From assembly GCF_031082295.1 (NCBI RefSeq), contig NZ_JAVHLD010000003.1:122277-186276 (forward strand): DNA of 64,000 bases, written 5' to 3'. This stretch comes from Humidesulfovibrio sp. Lineage in GTDB: Bacteria; Desulfobacterota; Desulfovibrionia; Desulfovibrionales; Desulfovibrionaceae. The notes under the pieces were generated by a model. The model made no database searches, was not told where the DNA came from, and worked only from the letters and a program-made list of their open reading frames with translations. Positions 9,530 to 18,394 of this stretch are shown here, in pieces (position 1 is the first letter of the stretch; every line of letters begins with the position of its first letter). Both the position numbers and the translations under genes were made by a program.

Positions 9530-10441
9530 CTAGGAGACCTGGGTGAACTCCGGGGCAACCTCGCGGATCAGCGCCAGGGCGCTGGTCAAGGCTGCCGTAA
9601 AGGGGCCGTAAATCAAACGGCGCACTTCGGGAGTGATTGTGTAAACGGGATCGGAAACCGCGCGGTAGCCTCCTCCCCCAAGCAACGTATACTGGTGAAA
9701 ATGATAGAGGCGCAAGGGCACCCGGCCTGCAAGCCAGACCGCGCCGCCGCGTTCCACGGGGGCGTAGCGATCGATGTTCCAGGGCGCCACGTCGATGCCC
9801 TCGTCCTGGCAGTCCGCCACGCCGCTGAACCGCTCGGGGAAATGCTCCAGGTACTTCTGGTCGCCCAACTTGCCGTCCTCGGGCTGGTAGAAGCACCATT
9901 CCAGGCAGCGTTCGGCCCACCAGGCCAGGGCCTCCCGGGCGGCCGAGGTGTTGCGCACGCCCACCATGCCCGCGTTGTAGCGACCGGCGATGGGCTCCAG
10001 ATACATGAGCCGCTCCGGAAAGCGGTGGGGAAAAAGCAGCACTTCCGCCTCGGCCAGTTGCGCCCACAGCGGGTCCAGGTCGGCGAAGGGGAACAAATCC
10101 GCGTCCAAGTACACGGCCTCGGCCACGTCGGGGTTCTGAGCCAACACGTGGAGCAGGAACCGGGGCTTTGCGGTCCAGCAGTATTCGGCCTGGGTGCGCC
10201 CGGCCTTGCAGGCCAAAAGCGGCGCGTCCTCGAAATCGTCCACAAGCGTGGGCCGAACGCCCGGCAGGGCCAACTTGTTCAAGATGCCCAGGATCACGCT
10301 GTCCATGCACAGCACGTGGCAGCCCCCCCCCGCGGGCTCCAGAGCGCGCAGGGCCGACTGCTGGGCCAGCAGGTGCGCCACGTAGGCCTGGGAGCAGACG
10401 CTGACATAGTGGCGGACGGGTCTCGGGCTGTTCGTGTCCAT
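9530..10441 (-). CDS. Putative GT-A glycosyltransferase (GT8-like DxD)
   Basis: This 303-residue protein carries a clear DxD-type motif in EAVYLDADLFPFADLDPLW, as in GT8-like and other nucleotide-diphospho-sugar transferases. It also has YNAGMVGVRNT (the NxGMV element) and LGDQKYLEHFP before a conserved aspartate. These elements in this order indicate a metal-dependent retaining GT-A fold. There is no membrane segment. It ends seven bases before the SDR start. The sugar donor is not predictable. Confidence 0.77.
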   Translation of the reverse strand: MDTNSPRPVRHYVSVCSQAYVAHLLAQQSALRALEPAGGGCHVLCMDSVILGILNKLALPGVRPTLVDDFEDAPLLACKAGRTQAEYCWTAKPRFLLHVLAQNPDVAEAVYLDADLFPFADLDPLWAQLAEAEVLLFPHRFPERLMYLEPIAGRYNAGMVGVRNTSAAREALAWWAERCLEWCFYQPEDGKLGDQKYLEHFPERFSGVADCQDEGIDVAPWNIDRYAPVERGGAVWLAGRVPLRLYHFHQYTLLGGGGYRAVSDPVYTITPEVRRLIYGPFTAALTSALALIREVAPEFTQVS

Positions 10442-10526
10442 ATGTTCCTTGCACTACTTCGTTGACAGGTATCAGGAACCTTCTGCCTTCAAACGGCAGC
10501 AATATTCATACCAGCTGCCGGACGTC

Positions 10527-11310
10527 TCATGGCTGCCCCGCCAGGGGTCGCACCCCCTCCATGAACAGGGAGTCTGGCTTGCGCACGCGCCCATCCAGCG
10601 TCACATCCAGGTGGTGGCGGGCAAAGTCCGGTATGGCCGACTCGTGCGCCGCGCACACGCATACCCCGGCAAAACCCGCCGCGCCGAGCAGCCGCCCCAG
10701 GCTCAGGCGGTCGTACATCCAGTGGTGCACCTCGCCGCCGCGGCGGAAGCGGCCGATGGCCAGCAGGTCGGACTCGTCGCGTGTGCTGCCCGGAGGCGCG
10801 GGAGGCTGTGGCGGAATCTCGCCCCGGCGCAAACGCTCCAAAAAAACCGGTGAGCTCTCCGCCCACGCGCTCCACCACGAAGGATTCCGCAGGCAGGGGC
10901 ACCTGCTCCCAGTGCTTGCGCATCTGCCCACCGGAGACCTCGCGCACGGTCTGGTCAAATAGCTCCAACATCATCCAATCGTACTCGGCCTCGGCCTGGG
11001 CGTCGCCCAGGAGGGCCCTGTCCAGGCTCCGCAGGTACAGCCGCACGATGGCCTCCAGGTCCGGCACCACGAACCGGGCGATGCCGCCGGGCCTAAGAAC
11101 GCGCAAGCATTCCGCCACCAGGGCCGGGGCCTCGGCCTTGGGCAGGTGTTCCAGCACGTGGGAGCAATACACCGCGTCGAACACGGCCGAGTCAAAGGGC
11201 AGGCCCTGGCTGACGTCGCAGGCCAGCACCCCGGCGGCGCCAGGGTTCAGGTCAAGGTTGACCCAGCCCTCGCGGGCGTTGTCTCCGCAGCCAACGTTGA
11301 GCAGTTCCAT
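10527..11310 (-). pseudogene. SAM methyltransferase interrupted by a frameshift in a T7 run
   Basis: The N-terminal part (MELLNVGCGDNAREGW, then DAVYCSHVLEHLPKAEA) is a typical class I methyltransferase of glycan loci. The frame is correct until GGELTGFF. At 10840-10846 the coding strand has seven T residues; removing one T joins the frame smoothly to FLERLRRGEIPPQP and on to HHWMYDRLSLGRLLGAAGF, the usual C-terminal signature of this family, ending at 10527. As written, the first frame continues into an implausible arginine/proline-rich tail ending at 10489. The gene is therefore either inactivated, phase-variable, or damaged by a homopolymer sequencing error. The start has GAGGAG ten bases upstream. 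Confidence 0.8.
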
Positions 11311-11376
11311 GAGTCGTCCACTCCTCTGCGCCACGGGGAATCGACCAGCCCCCCCCCGCGGCGGGCCGGCCAGGCC

Positions 11377-12537
11377 TCACGGCATGAGCGCCCTGTCCAG
11401 CTGTTCCACCACCCGGGCCACGTCCGCCGTGGACAACCCCGGGAACATGGGCAGGGAAAAAATGTCCTCATAAGCGCGCTCGGCCACGGGGCACAGCCCC
11501 TCCGAGGTCTTGAAACGCTGGCGGTAGTAGGGGTGCAGGTGGACGGGCACGTAGTGCACGTTCACACCGATGCCAGCATCCAGCAACCGCCGGTAGACGG
11601 TTTCCTTGTCTAACCCCGCTGCGGCGAAATCCACGCGCACCACATAGAGGTGATAGGCGTGCAGCGTCTCCGGGCGGACCTCCAGGGGGCGTACCAGGGA
11701 ATGCCCGGCAAAGGCCTTGTCGTAGGCGAGCGCCACTTCGCGCCGGTCCGCCAGAAATTCATCCAGCCGCGAAAGCTGCGACAACCCAAGGGCGCACTGG
11801 AAGTCTGTCAGGCGGTAGTTCAGTCCGAGGTCCGTGACGGCGTAGCGCCAGGTCTTGGCCTCGGCCCGGTTGTGCAGATCCGCATCGATGCCGTGGTTGC
11901 GGAAGCGGCGCATGACAGCCGCCAGATCAGGATCATGCAATGTAGCCATGCCGCCTTCGCCGCTGGTGATGTGCTTGGCCGGATGAAAGCTGAACAGGGT
12001 GATGTCCGCAAGCGAACCGACCTTGCGGCCCGCGTCCTCGGCCCCAAGAGCGTGGCAGGCATCAGCCAGCAGCATGATGCCGCACGCGCGGGTGAGCTCG
12101 CGCAGTTGGTCGTAGTGGCTGGGCTGTCCGGCGTAATCCACGGTGATGACGGCCCTGGTGGCGGGCGTCAGGGCGCGCTCCACGCAGGCCGGGTCAAGAA
12201 GCAGGGTGCCAGGTAGCACATCCGCAAACACCGGGACGCCACCGGCGTGGAGAACGGTGCTGGCCGTGGCCACAAAGGTCAGGGGCGGAACGATGACCTC
12301 GTCGCCGGGGCCAAGATTCAAGGCGCTCAAGGCGCAGTGCAGGGCAGCGGTGCCGCTGCTGACGGCCACAGCCTCCGCCGAGCCCACTCGGTCGCCCACA
12401 GCGCGCTCGAACTGCGCCACAGCGGGGCCTGTGGTCAGCCAGCCGGAGCGCAGGACCTGGGCCACGGCCTCGATGTCACGCTCGTCAACATCGTGGCGGG
12501 CGTAGGGGATCATCTTGCCGGGCAGGGGCTTGTCCAC
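11377..12537 (-). CDS. pseC: PseC-like UDP-4-keto-6-deoxy-HexNAc 4-aminotransferase
   Basis: A GTG start at 12537 with GGAGGAG seven bases upstream gives 386 residues. The N-terminus PYARHDVDERDIEAVAQVL and LRSGWLTTGPAVAQFE is characteristic of PseC. The PLP lysine lies in FHPAKHITSGEGG, and NYRLTDFQCALGL follows. PseC transfers an amino group from glutamate to C4 of the PseB product, giving UDP-4-amino-4,6-dideoxy-beta-L-AltNAc. It lies directly after pseB in the same direction, which supports the call. PseH, PseG, PseI and PseF partners are not in the window. Confidence 0.9.
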   Translation of the reverse strand: MDKPLPGKMIPYARHDVDERDIEAVAQVLRSGWLTTGPAVAQFERAVGDRVGSAEAVAVSSGTAALHCALSALNLGPGDEVIVPPLTFVATASTVLHAGGVPVFADVLPGTLLLDPACVERALTPATRAVITVDYAGQPSHYDQLRELTRACGIMLLADACHALGAEDAGRKVGSLADITLFSFHPAKHITSGEGGMATLHDPDLAAVMRRFRNHGIDADLHNRAEAKTWRYAVTDLGLNYRLTDFQCALGLSQLSRLDEFLADRREVALAYDKAFAGHSLVRPLEVRPETLHAYHLYVVRVDFAAAGLDKETVYRRLLDAGIGVNVHYVPVHLHPYYRQRFKTSEGLCPVAERAYEDIFSLPMFPGLSTADVARVVEQLDRALMP

Positions 12538-12599
12538 CGTAATACTCCTCCGCGTGACGCCAACTCGGACTCCCGTGCGCAACAGCCGTGCAGCGCCGC

Positions 12600-13589
12600 C
12601 TACAACCCTTCAGGATCAAGGTTGGCGATGGCCTCGCGCAATTCCTCCACGCTGAGGACCCAGGGATTCGTCTTGGAATTGTACTCAAAGTCAAGGGATA
12701 CCGGAGCTCCGGGGGGAGAGGCGTCCGGGCTGCGCCAAGTGGAGAAGGGGGAGAGCACCATGTAACAGTCGTCACATTCCAGGGTGTTCCGGTTCTCATC
12801 ACTCATGATGAGGGCCTCATGAATTTTCTCTCCAGGCCGCACCCCGATGATCCGCATCTCGCACTCCGGCGCGATGGCCTTGACCAGATCGCCGATGCGG
12901 GTGCTGGGCAATTTCGGCACAAAGATCTCCCCCCCGCCCATGCGCGCAAAGGCTTTCAGCACAAAGGCCACGGAGTCCTCCAGCGTGATCCAAAAACGCG
13001 TCATGTCCGGGTCCGTCACCGGCAGCACGCCAGTTTCCCGGCGGCTGAGGAACAGAGGGATGACGCTGCCCCGGCTCCCCATGACGTTGCCGTAGCGGAC
13101 CACAGAAAAACGCGTGTCCGAGGAATAGACATTGCCCGCGACCATGAGCTTGTCCGAGCAGAGTTTGGTGGCGCCGTAAAGGTTCACCGGCGACACGGCC
13201 TTGTCCGTGCTCAAGGCCACGACCCGTTTCACGCCCTGGTCGGTGGCGGCCTCAATGACATTGGCCGCGCCCATGATGTTGGTCCGCACGGCCTCGATGG
13301 GATTGTACTCCGCTGCGGGCACCTGCTTGATCGCCGCCGCGTGGATCACGTAATCCACCCCATTAAAGGCGCGGTGCAAGCGATCCTTGTCGCGCACGTC
13401 CCCCAGAAAATAGCGCAAGTTCGGATGTTTCTCCGTGGAGAAGCGCTTGGCCATCTCAAACTGCTTGAACTCATCCCGGCTGAAGACAATGACTTTTCGC
13501 GGCTTGTACTGGGTAAGCAGGGCCTGGGTGCAGGCCTTGCCGAAAGAACCGGTTCCCCCAGTAATCAAAATCACTTTGTCATTAAACAT
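12600..13589 (-). CDS. pseB: PseB-like UDP-GlcNAc 4,6-dehydratase (inverting)
   Basis: The 329-residue protein begins MFNDKVILITGGTGSFGKAC, the PseB/FlaA1 Rossmann signature. SRDEFKQFEMAKRF and DYVIHAAAIKQVPAAEYNP are also diagnostic. The active-site region NLYGATKLCSDKLM replaces the classical YxxxK in the usual way for this family (YGATK). The reaction is UDP-GlcNAc to UDP-2-acetamido-2,6-dideoxy-beta-L-arabino-hexos-4-ulose, the first step to pseudaminic-acid-type sugars. GAGGGA precedes the ATG. It is the first gene of its run, behind a 370-base non-coding stretch. Confidence 0.93.
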   Translation of the reverse strand: MFNDKVILITGGTGSFGKACTQALLTQYKPRKVIVFSRDEFKQFEMAKRFSTEKHPNLRYFLGDVRDKDRLHRAFNGVDYVIHAAAIKQVPAAEYNPIEAVRTNIMGAANVIEAATDQGVKRVVALSTDKAVSPVNLYGATKLCSDKLMVAGNVYSSDTRFSVVRYGNVMGSRGSVIPLFLSRRETGVLPVTDPDMTRFWITLEDSVAFVLKAFARMGGGEIFVPKLPSTRIGDLVKAIAPECEMRIIGVRPGEKIHEALIMSDENRNTLECDDCYMVLSPFSTWRSPDASPPGAPVSLDFEYNSKTNPWVLSVEELREAIANLDPEGL

Positions 13590-13959
13590 TCTGAGTCCCT
13601 CGGGTGGTGAGAACGTGCATTGACATGAGAAGAATTTTCCCCGCCAAGTGTGGTCAACGCATCACATGCATATTTCGCGCTAACCCCTGAACAAGCGCTC
13701 CCTGGCTTTCTCCCGGCTCTGGGGTCCCGCTGGAGAACCGGAGGGGCGACCACGTCTTCTCGCGGAGCAATTTGCGGTGATCGTGCAAAAATTGTGGGGC
13801 AAAAGCAAGACAACATTCACTCACCGAATGGACAGTCGGCGTCAGGTGGCCGACCGGACACGCCACCACGACTTCGTCGGCCAGGGGCCGAGACCGTCGG
13901 CAGGAGGGCGATCGAGACCTTGGGGGAGCAATATCGAGCAGGGCCAGAAGGGCTTTGAC
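13590..13959 (-). other. 370-base non-coding stretch upstream of pseB
   Basis: No credible gene or RNA gene is visible. It should contain the promoter of the pseB-led operon, but no pair of -35 and -10 boxes is convincing. A TTGACC sits about 70 bases before the pseB start without a matching -10. At its right edge the stop codon of the PIG-L gene lies in a short inverted repeat (AAGGGC and GCCCTT around TAAGTCAAA), which has no following T run and is only a weak terminator candidate. Confidence 0.4.
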
Positions 13960-14652
13960 TTAGCCCTTGCTTTGTCCAAGCAACCGCCGCACCAGCATGA
14001 AGGCTTCCGCAGCCTCAAGCCCGGACACGCTCCCCCAGGACTCGGCACGGGCGCGCAGGGCTCTGGCTGAGCGCGGATGCGGATACTCCCTGGCCTCGGT
14101 ATCGTAGCAGGACATGGCCGCGAGCTTGTCGTCCAGGGTCTGCGCAACGTCCACGAAGACGTTCGGGGTGAAGGGCTGGGCAGTGCCAAAGGCCCATTCA
14201 GTGGAGGAGGGGGTTTCAAAGGCCCAGAGTTCCGCCACTCCCCTGCCGGACATGGGGCGCGTGGCAGTGAGCACGGCCCGGTGGGTCAGGGCGTGGTCCA
14301 GATTCAAATCTCCGATGTGGTGCGTCAGGATGAGTTGCGGGTCAAAGGCCTCCACCTGAGCCTCGACGGTCTGCACCAGGGCCAGCAGGGGCACGGTGTC
14401 CAGGCGGTTGTCGGGCAGCCCGCAAAGCACCGGCCCAGGTGCGCCAAGGCGCTCGCAAGCCCTGCGGCAGTTGTCCTGCAACTCTTTCCTGGTCTCGGAG
14501 GGAGCATCCGGATCTCTGGCGGTGAGTCCTTCAGAGAGAACTAGGACCCTGGCCTCGCTGCCCTCGGACGTAAACCGACGCAGAGTGGCTCCACAGCCCA
14601 GGGTTTCGTCATCGGGGTGCGCCACAACGACTAGAATGCGTTTGTGTTCCAT
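13960..14652 (-). CDS. PIG-L/LmbE-family N-deacetylase
   Basis: The 230-residue product starts at the ATG preceded by GGGAGGAAGAGCG. The hallmark AHPDDE metal-binding motif is present in ILVVVAHPDDETLGCGATLR, with a second histidine pair in LTHHIGDLNLDHALTHRAV. PIG-L enzymes are zinc hydrolases that remove N-acetyl groups from GlcNAc-type sugars. In this operon it could deacetylate an HexNAc intermediate to free an amine for later formylation or acylation. It follows a B12-type radical SAM gene and precedes the pseB promoter region. Confidence 0.9.
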   Translation of the reverse strand: MEHKRILVVVAHPDDETLGCGATLRRFTSEGSEARVLVLSEGLTARDPDAPSETRKELQDNCRRACERLGAPGPVLCGLPDNRLDTVPLLALVQTVEAQVEAFDPQLILTHHIGDLNLDHALTHRAVLTATRPMSGRGVAELWAFETPSSTEWAFGTAQPFTPNVFVDVAQTLDDKLAAMSCYDTEAREYPHPRSARALRARAESWGSVSGLEAAEAFMLVRRLLGQSKG

Positions 14653-14742
14653 CGCTCTTCCTCCCATGCCCAGAAATGTTGTGCATTCACCCTGCGCCGC
14701 CGCCCTCCGGTCCAAGTCGCGCCAGGTTCAGCCGGTCTTGGC

Positions 14743-16314
14743 TCATGCACTCCCGTTTTCGTCGCGCGAGATGAACCCCTGGACCTTGCGGAACTGCTCC
14801 GTGAACTTGTCCTCATAACAGTCCAGCAATTCACCGTCGCCGAGGCGAGCGCGGAAGAGTTCCACGAGTTCCGGGTAGCGGCCGATGATCGCGCCCAGCG
14901 CGGCATTGCGCCGGGCAAAGTCCTCGCGTGCGCCGGGCACCATGTCCGGATGCCGCGCAGGAACGAAATCTTCGGGAAGCGTGTCAACGAATGCCAGCAG
15001 TACGTCCGACACCTTTCGGTCCTGCCGCTGGGCTACAGCAAGCAGCGCGTCGCGCAGGGCCGTGTTGAAAAAGAACACCGCCACCCAGAAGGAGAGCTTG
15101 CGCGCCGACTCCATGTCCTCTCCTGAGAAGGTGGCGCAAGAGTCCACCACGAAGCTGTCCGGACCGCGCAGCTTGAAACCATAGCTCTCGGCGTTTTTAT
15201 GGAACTCCGAGCCTGGCAACACAAGCAGAGGGTTGGTCAATATGCGCCTGACGGTCCCCAGGGAGAGCGCGTAATCCATGGAGGCCTTGAATCCGGCGTA
15301 GTCGTCACCCGGCAGTCCATAAATGAGGTCCATGGTGATGCGCTCGCCGAAGCGGTCCGCCGCCTTGGCGAAGTTGGCCTCGAAAATTCCGCGCCGGAAC
15401 TTTCGGCCGATGTTCTCAAGAGCTGCGGGGTTCACGGTCTGCAGGCCGAAGTTGATCTCCATGGCAGGCAGACGTTCGATGCACTCCAAGATGGGATCGC
15501 TCAGGTGCTCGGCGTTGAACTCGAAGCGCACGTCCAGCCCAGGCCTGCGCGCGATAATGAACTCCAGGATAGCCAGGGCCCGCTCCTGGTCCAGCAGGAT
15601 GTCCGAATCGCAGAAGTAGATGGAGGTGATGGACTCGTGCCGGAGAATGGCCTCAAGCTCGGCCAGGACGCTGGCCAGGGGCGATAGCCGAAGCTTGCGC
15701 GAGCCGCCCCAGCAGCAGTAGCGGCAGCCGAAGGGGCAACCGCGCGAAGCCTGGAACGAGATCCAGCTCAAGCCGGGATGCCGGTCCAGCATGTCGCCGT
15801 ACATCAATGGCAGAGTGGACAGGTCCAGGGCCGCAGGCGGCGGGTTCTGGAACAGGGGGGTGGTTATGCCCGGCACCGTGTGCAGCGGAATCTCGCCGCA
15901 AAAGGCTCGCAGCAACTCTACGAACACCAACTCACCCTCGCCGGTGACAATGAGCTCCACATTTGGCATGCGCTCAAGAAGCTGCCGCTCAATGCTCGTC
16001 ACCTGCGGTCCGCCCAGCATGACGCGGCCTTGCAGCAGAGGCACGAGTTCCAGGATGAGCGAGTAATTCCAGATGTAGACGCTCAGACCGATGACATCCG
16101 CCCCCTGGTCGTTCAGCTCGGCCGCGATATCCCGCGCGCTGTGGCGGAACAGCGAATACTCGCGGGTATCGACGGCCACAGGGAGGGCGTAGTCAAACTG
16201 TTCCGCGTAGGCCTTCAGCACCTGTGGCGCCAGAGAGAGGGTGTTGGTGTCGTAGATTCCCGCCAACAGGACCTTCACGCTTGCGCCCGCAGAGGCCTTG
16301 CCCGATCCCGTCAT
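14743..16314 (-). CDS. B12-binding radical SAM protein with DUF4080-like C-terminus
   Basis: The 523-residue protein has an N-terminal B12-binding-type domain (VKVLLAGIYDTNTLSLAPQ, then MLGGPQVTS) and the radical SAM cluster C193-x3-C197-x2-C200 (GCPFGCRYC). After the core come RITMDLIYGLPGDDYAGFKA and an alpha-helical C-terminal ~170 residues. The layout resembles B12-dependent radical SAM proteins with a DUF4080-like tail, of unproven function. It begins one codon after the methyltransferase upstream, so the two are co-translated. It is the third such protein in the left half of the island. Confidence 0.85.
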   Translation of the reverse strand: MTGSGKASAGASVKVLLAGIYDTNTLSLAPQVLKAYAEQFDYALPVAVDTREYSLFRHSARDIAAELNDQGADVIGLSVYIWNYSLILELVPLLQGRVMLGGPQVTSIERQLLERMPNVELIVTGEGELVFVELLRAFCGEIPLHTVPGITTPLFQNPPPAALDLSTLPLMYGDMLDRHPGLSWISFQASRGCPFGCRYCCWGGSRKLRLSPLASVLAELEAILRHESITSIYFCDSDILLDQERALAILEFIIARRPGLDVRFEFNAEHLSDPILECIERLPAMEINFGLQTVNPAALENIGRKFRRGIFEANFAKAADRFGERITMDLIYGLPGDDYAGFKASMDYALSLGTVRRILTNPLLVLPGSEFHKNAESYGFKLRGPDSFVVDSCATFSGEDMESARKLSFWVAVFFFNTALRDALLAVAQRQDRKVSDVLLAFVDTLPEDFVPARHPDMVPGAREDFARRNAALGAIIGRYPELVELFRARLGDGELLDCYEDKFTEQFRKVQGFISRDENGSA

Positions 16315-16316
16315 GC

Positions 16317-17144
16317 TCAGGCCCCCTTCACCAGGCGCAGGCAGGCCACGGCCCGCGCCGCCGGGGCCAAGTCCGCGTCCACGGGCGCAGCGGCCAGGTC
16401 ATAGCCGCCGGGGTTCAGGAAACAATCGATAGCCCAGCGGGCGTAGCGCGCCTCGGCGCAGGCGGCCTCGTCGGACAGTTGCCAGCCGTCCAGGCCATAG
16501 CGATAGAACGTCTTCTCCACCTCGGCCGGGCCAAAGCTCTCGACGAGCTCCGCCAGCAGCGTAGAATCGAACTGCTGGGCCAGGACCAAGTTCTCGTAGC
16601 GACCGAAAGGCAGCGTCAGCAGCAGCTCACCGCCGGGGGCCAGTACGCGCTTCAGCTCCGTCAGAGCCCGCTTATACTCGTCCCGCAAGCCGCTCTGGCG
16701 GTGCGCCTCGCCCGCGTAGACGCTGTTGTCGAAGCCCACATGCTCCAGGGTGGAAATGCAGGCGATGCGCGTGTAAAAGCCGTCACGCATGGGGATGTCG
16801 CGCAGGTCGGCGAAGATGTAGGAAATGCCAGCCTGCCAGGCGCAGTGGCCCTCGGGAGCCAGGGTCAGGATGTGCATGCCCTTGCCTGCGAACACCGGAA
16901 GCTCCAGCAACCACGGGTGGTTCAGGGCCGAGCCGGCGTCAAGCAGGCGCTCCGGGCCGGACTTCAGGCGCGAGAGCATCCAGGGGTATTCGATGCAGCG
17001 CTCGTCCAGGCCCGCGCCATGGCCCGCAGGCAGGGGCCGCCGGACGGCGAAATCAGCCAGCACGGCCGGGTCGCGGATGATCCGGCACAGCACGTCCTGG
17101 CGACGTTCGATGTATTCCTTGGTCCAGGGGCGGGGCATGCTCAT
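16317..17144 (-). CDS. Class I methyltransferase-like protein
   Basis: The 275-residue sequence has a degenerate motif I (RLLDAGSALNHPWLLEL), then FADLRDIPMRDGFYTRIACI and STLEHVGFDNSVY, and LKRVLAPGGELLLTLPFGR at motif III. It therefore looks like a SAM methyltransferase, although the glycine-rich loop is unusual (DAGSALNHP instead of DxGxGxG). Members of this sort occur in polysaccharide loci next to radical SAM genes. It starts three bases after the glycosyltransferase stop. Activity is probable but not certain because of the altered SAM loop. Confidence 0.68.
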   Translation of the reverse strand: MSMPRPWTKEYIERRQDVLCRIIRDPAVLADFAVRRPLPAGHGAGLDERCIEYPWMLSRLKSGPERLLDAGSALNHPWLLELPVFAGKGMHILTLAPEGHCAWQAGISYIFADLRDIPMRDGFYTRIACISTLEHVGFDNSVYAGEAHRQSGLRDEYKRALTELKRVLAPGGELLLTLPFGRYENLVLAQQFDSTLLAELVESFGPAEVEKTFYRYGLDGWQLSDEAACAEARYARWAIDCFLNPGGYDLAAAPVDADLAPAARAVACLRLVKGA

Positions 17145-17147
17145 GGG

Positions 17148-18128
17148 TTATTCCTTGGAAAGTACGGCAAAATGGTCCATATCCAGAGCCTCGATCACCT
17201 GCGGATCACGGCGTAACATCCAATAAACATAGGCCACGCGGCAGCGCCCCTCTTCGGCTCGGCAGCCCAGGTCGATACGCTCGCGGTCAACACCTTCCGG
17301 CGTCAGGGCGGCCCGCAGCCAGCTCCCGCCGAAGTCGCGCACGATGCCAAGCGCCTCGGCGCACAGCGCGCCCAGGGTGCGCCGGCGGCCCCGCCATTTC
17401 TGAAACATGAGGCAACCGCCAAGGTGCCAGGCCCACTTGCGCAGATAGGCCGGAGTCATGCGCCCCTTATGAATCCGGTGGTTTACTTCTGCCTCGGGCG
17501 AGTAGCCAATGCACCCGCCAGCCGTGGCGATGTCCGCGAACAGGCCGGACTCGCCGTCCCCCACGGTTTTCCCCCCGTACATTTCGGGGTGGAATCCGGT
17601 CCACGAAAACACCTTGGAGCGGATGGCCATGTTGCAACTGAAAAACCACACATCAGGCCCGGTGAAGAATTCAGGCCCCTGGTCCATGAGGGCGTATGGC
17701 CCGAAGTACCAAGTGCCGGAGATGTAGTCGAGAAGCCAGGGCTCTGGCGGGGCTTCCCACAATGGCACCACGCGCCCGCCGGACACGAGCATGTCCGGAT
17801 TCTCCTGAAAGCGCCGCCGGTACTCGGCGAGCCATCCCGGAGCGGGGCTCACGTCGTCATCCGTGAAGACAAGAAGCTCGGCCCTCGCGTTCAGGACGCC
17901 ATGATTGCGCGCGCCGCTGCTGCCCCCGTACGGATGGCTCAGACAGCGCACGGAGAAGGGGGAACGCTTGGCGAAGGACTCCGCAGCGACCTGCGTCTCC
18001 GGGTCGGCGGCGTTGTCCACCACCAACACCTCGAAGTCGCCGAACGTCTGTTGCCGCAGGCTCTCAAGGGTTTCCACGAGAGATTGCGGCCGCTTGTAGG
18101 TCGGGATGATGACCGAGATTTCTGGCAT
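17148..18128 (-). CDS. Family 2 glycosyltransferase
   Basis: The start at MPEISVIIPTYKRPQSL gives 326 residues; the frame is open further upstream but that part is not homologous-looking. GT2 features are VIIPTYKR, VLVVDNAADPETQV, the DxD-equivalent FTDDDVSPAPGW, and a late GGKTVGDGESGLF near the acceptor site. It is a cytoplasmic GT-A enzyme using a nucleotide-diphospho-sugar. It is the first gene of the leftward left block and diverges from the plus-strand gene at 18395. Confidence 0.87.
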   Translation of the reverse strand: MPEISVIIPTYKRPQSLVETLESLRQQTFGDFEVLVVDNAADPETQVAAESFAKRSPFSVRCLSHPYGGSSGARNHGVLNARAELLVFTDDDVSPAPGWLAEYRRRFQENPDMLVSGGRVVPLWEAPPEPWLLDYISGTWYFGPYALMDQGPEFFTGPDVWFFSCNMAIRSKVFSWTGFHPEMYGGKTVGDGESGLFADIATAGGCIGYSPEAEVNHRIHKGRMTPAYLRKWAWHLGGCLMFQKWRGRRRTLGALCAEALGIVRDFGGSWLRAALTPEGVDRERIDLGCRAEEGRCRVAYVYWMLRRDPQVIEALDMDHFAVLSKE

Positions 18129-18394
18129 ATGCGTTCCGCTCCGGCCGATGCTGATCCGGGTCCGTCCAGACCCATCGAGAACAGAATTGCAATCTTCGCG
18201 CCGCAAGGCCCTGTTCGCCAGCTCCAGGGGATGACCATGCTTATTCGGCCTTGTGCGCCTTATCAAGCTGTTTTTCAAATTGCATGCGTGCTTAGCTGTG
18301 CAGCCTTGCCCGATGGGCACGAATATGCCACTTTCCACCCAAGGCGAAGCGGCACTCGTCAGCCGTCCCCCGGCAACCAACAGGAATGCATCCC
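18129..18394. other. Divergent intergenic region between two glycosyltransferases
   Basis: These 266 bases separate the leftward GT2 gene from the rightward TPR-glycosyltransferase gene and should hold both promoters. The stretch near 18235-18300 is more AT-rich than its surroundings. On the minus strand a TTGATA box can be read there, but no good -10 lies 16-18 bases away. I see no strong operator, tRNA or terminator. Confidence 0.35.

Noticed and set aside
13590..13959. Small open frames in the pseB upstream region
   Set aside because: None has a credible ribosome site or protein-like sequence; they end in random-looking basic peptides.
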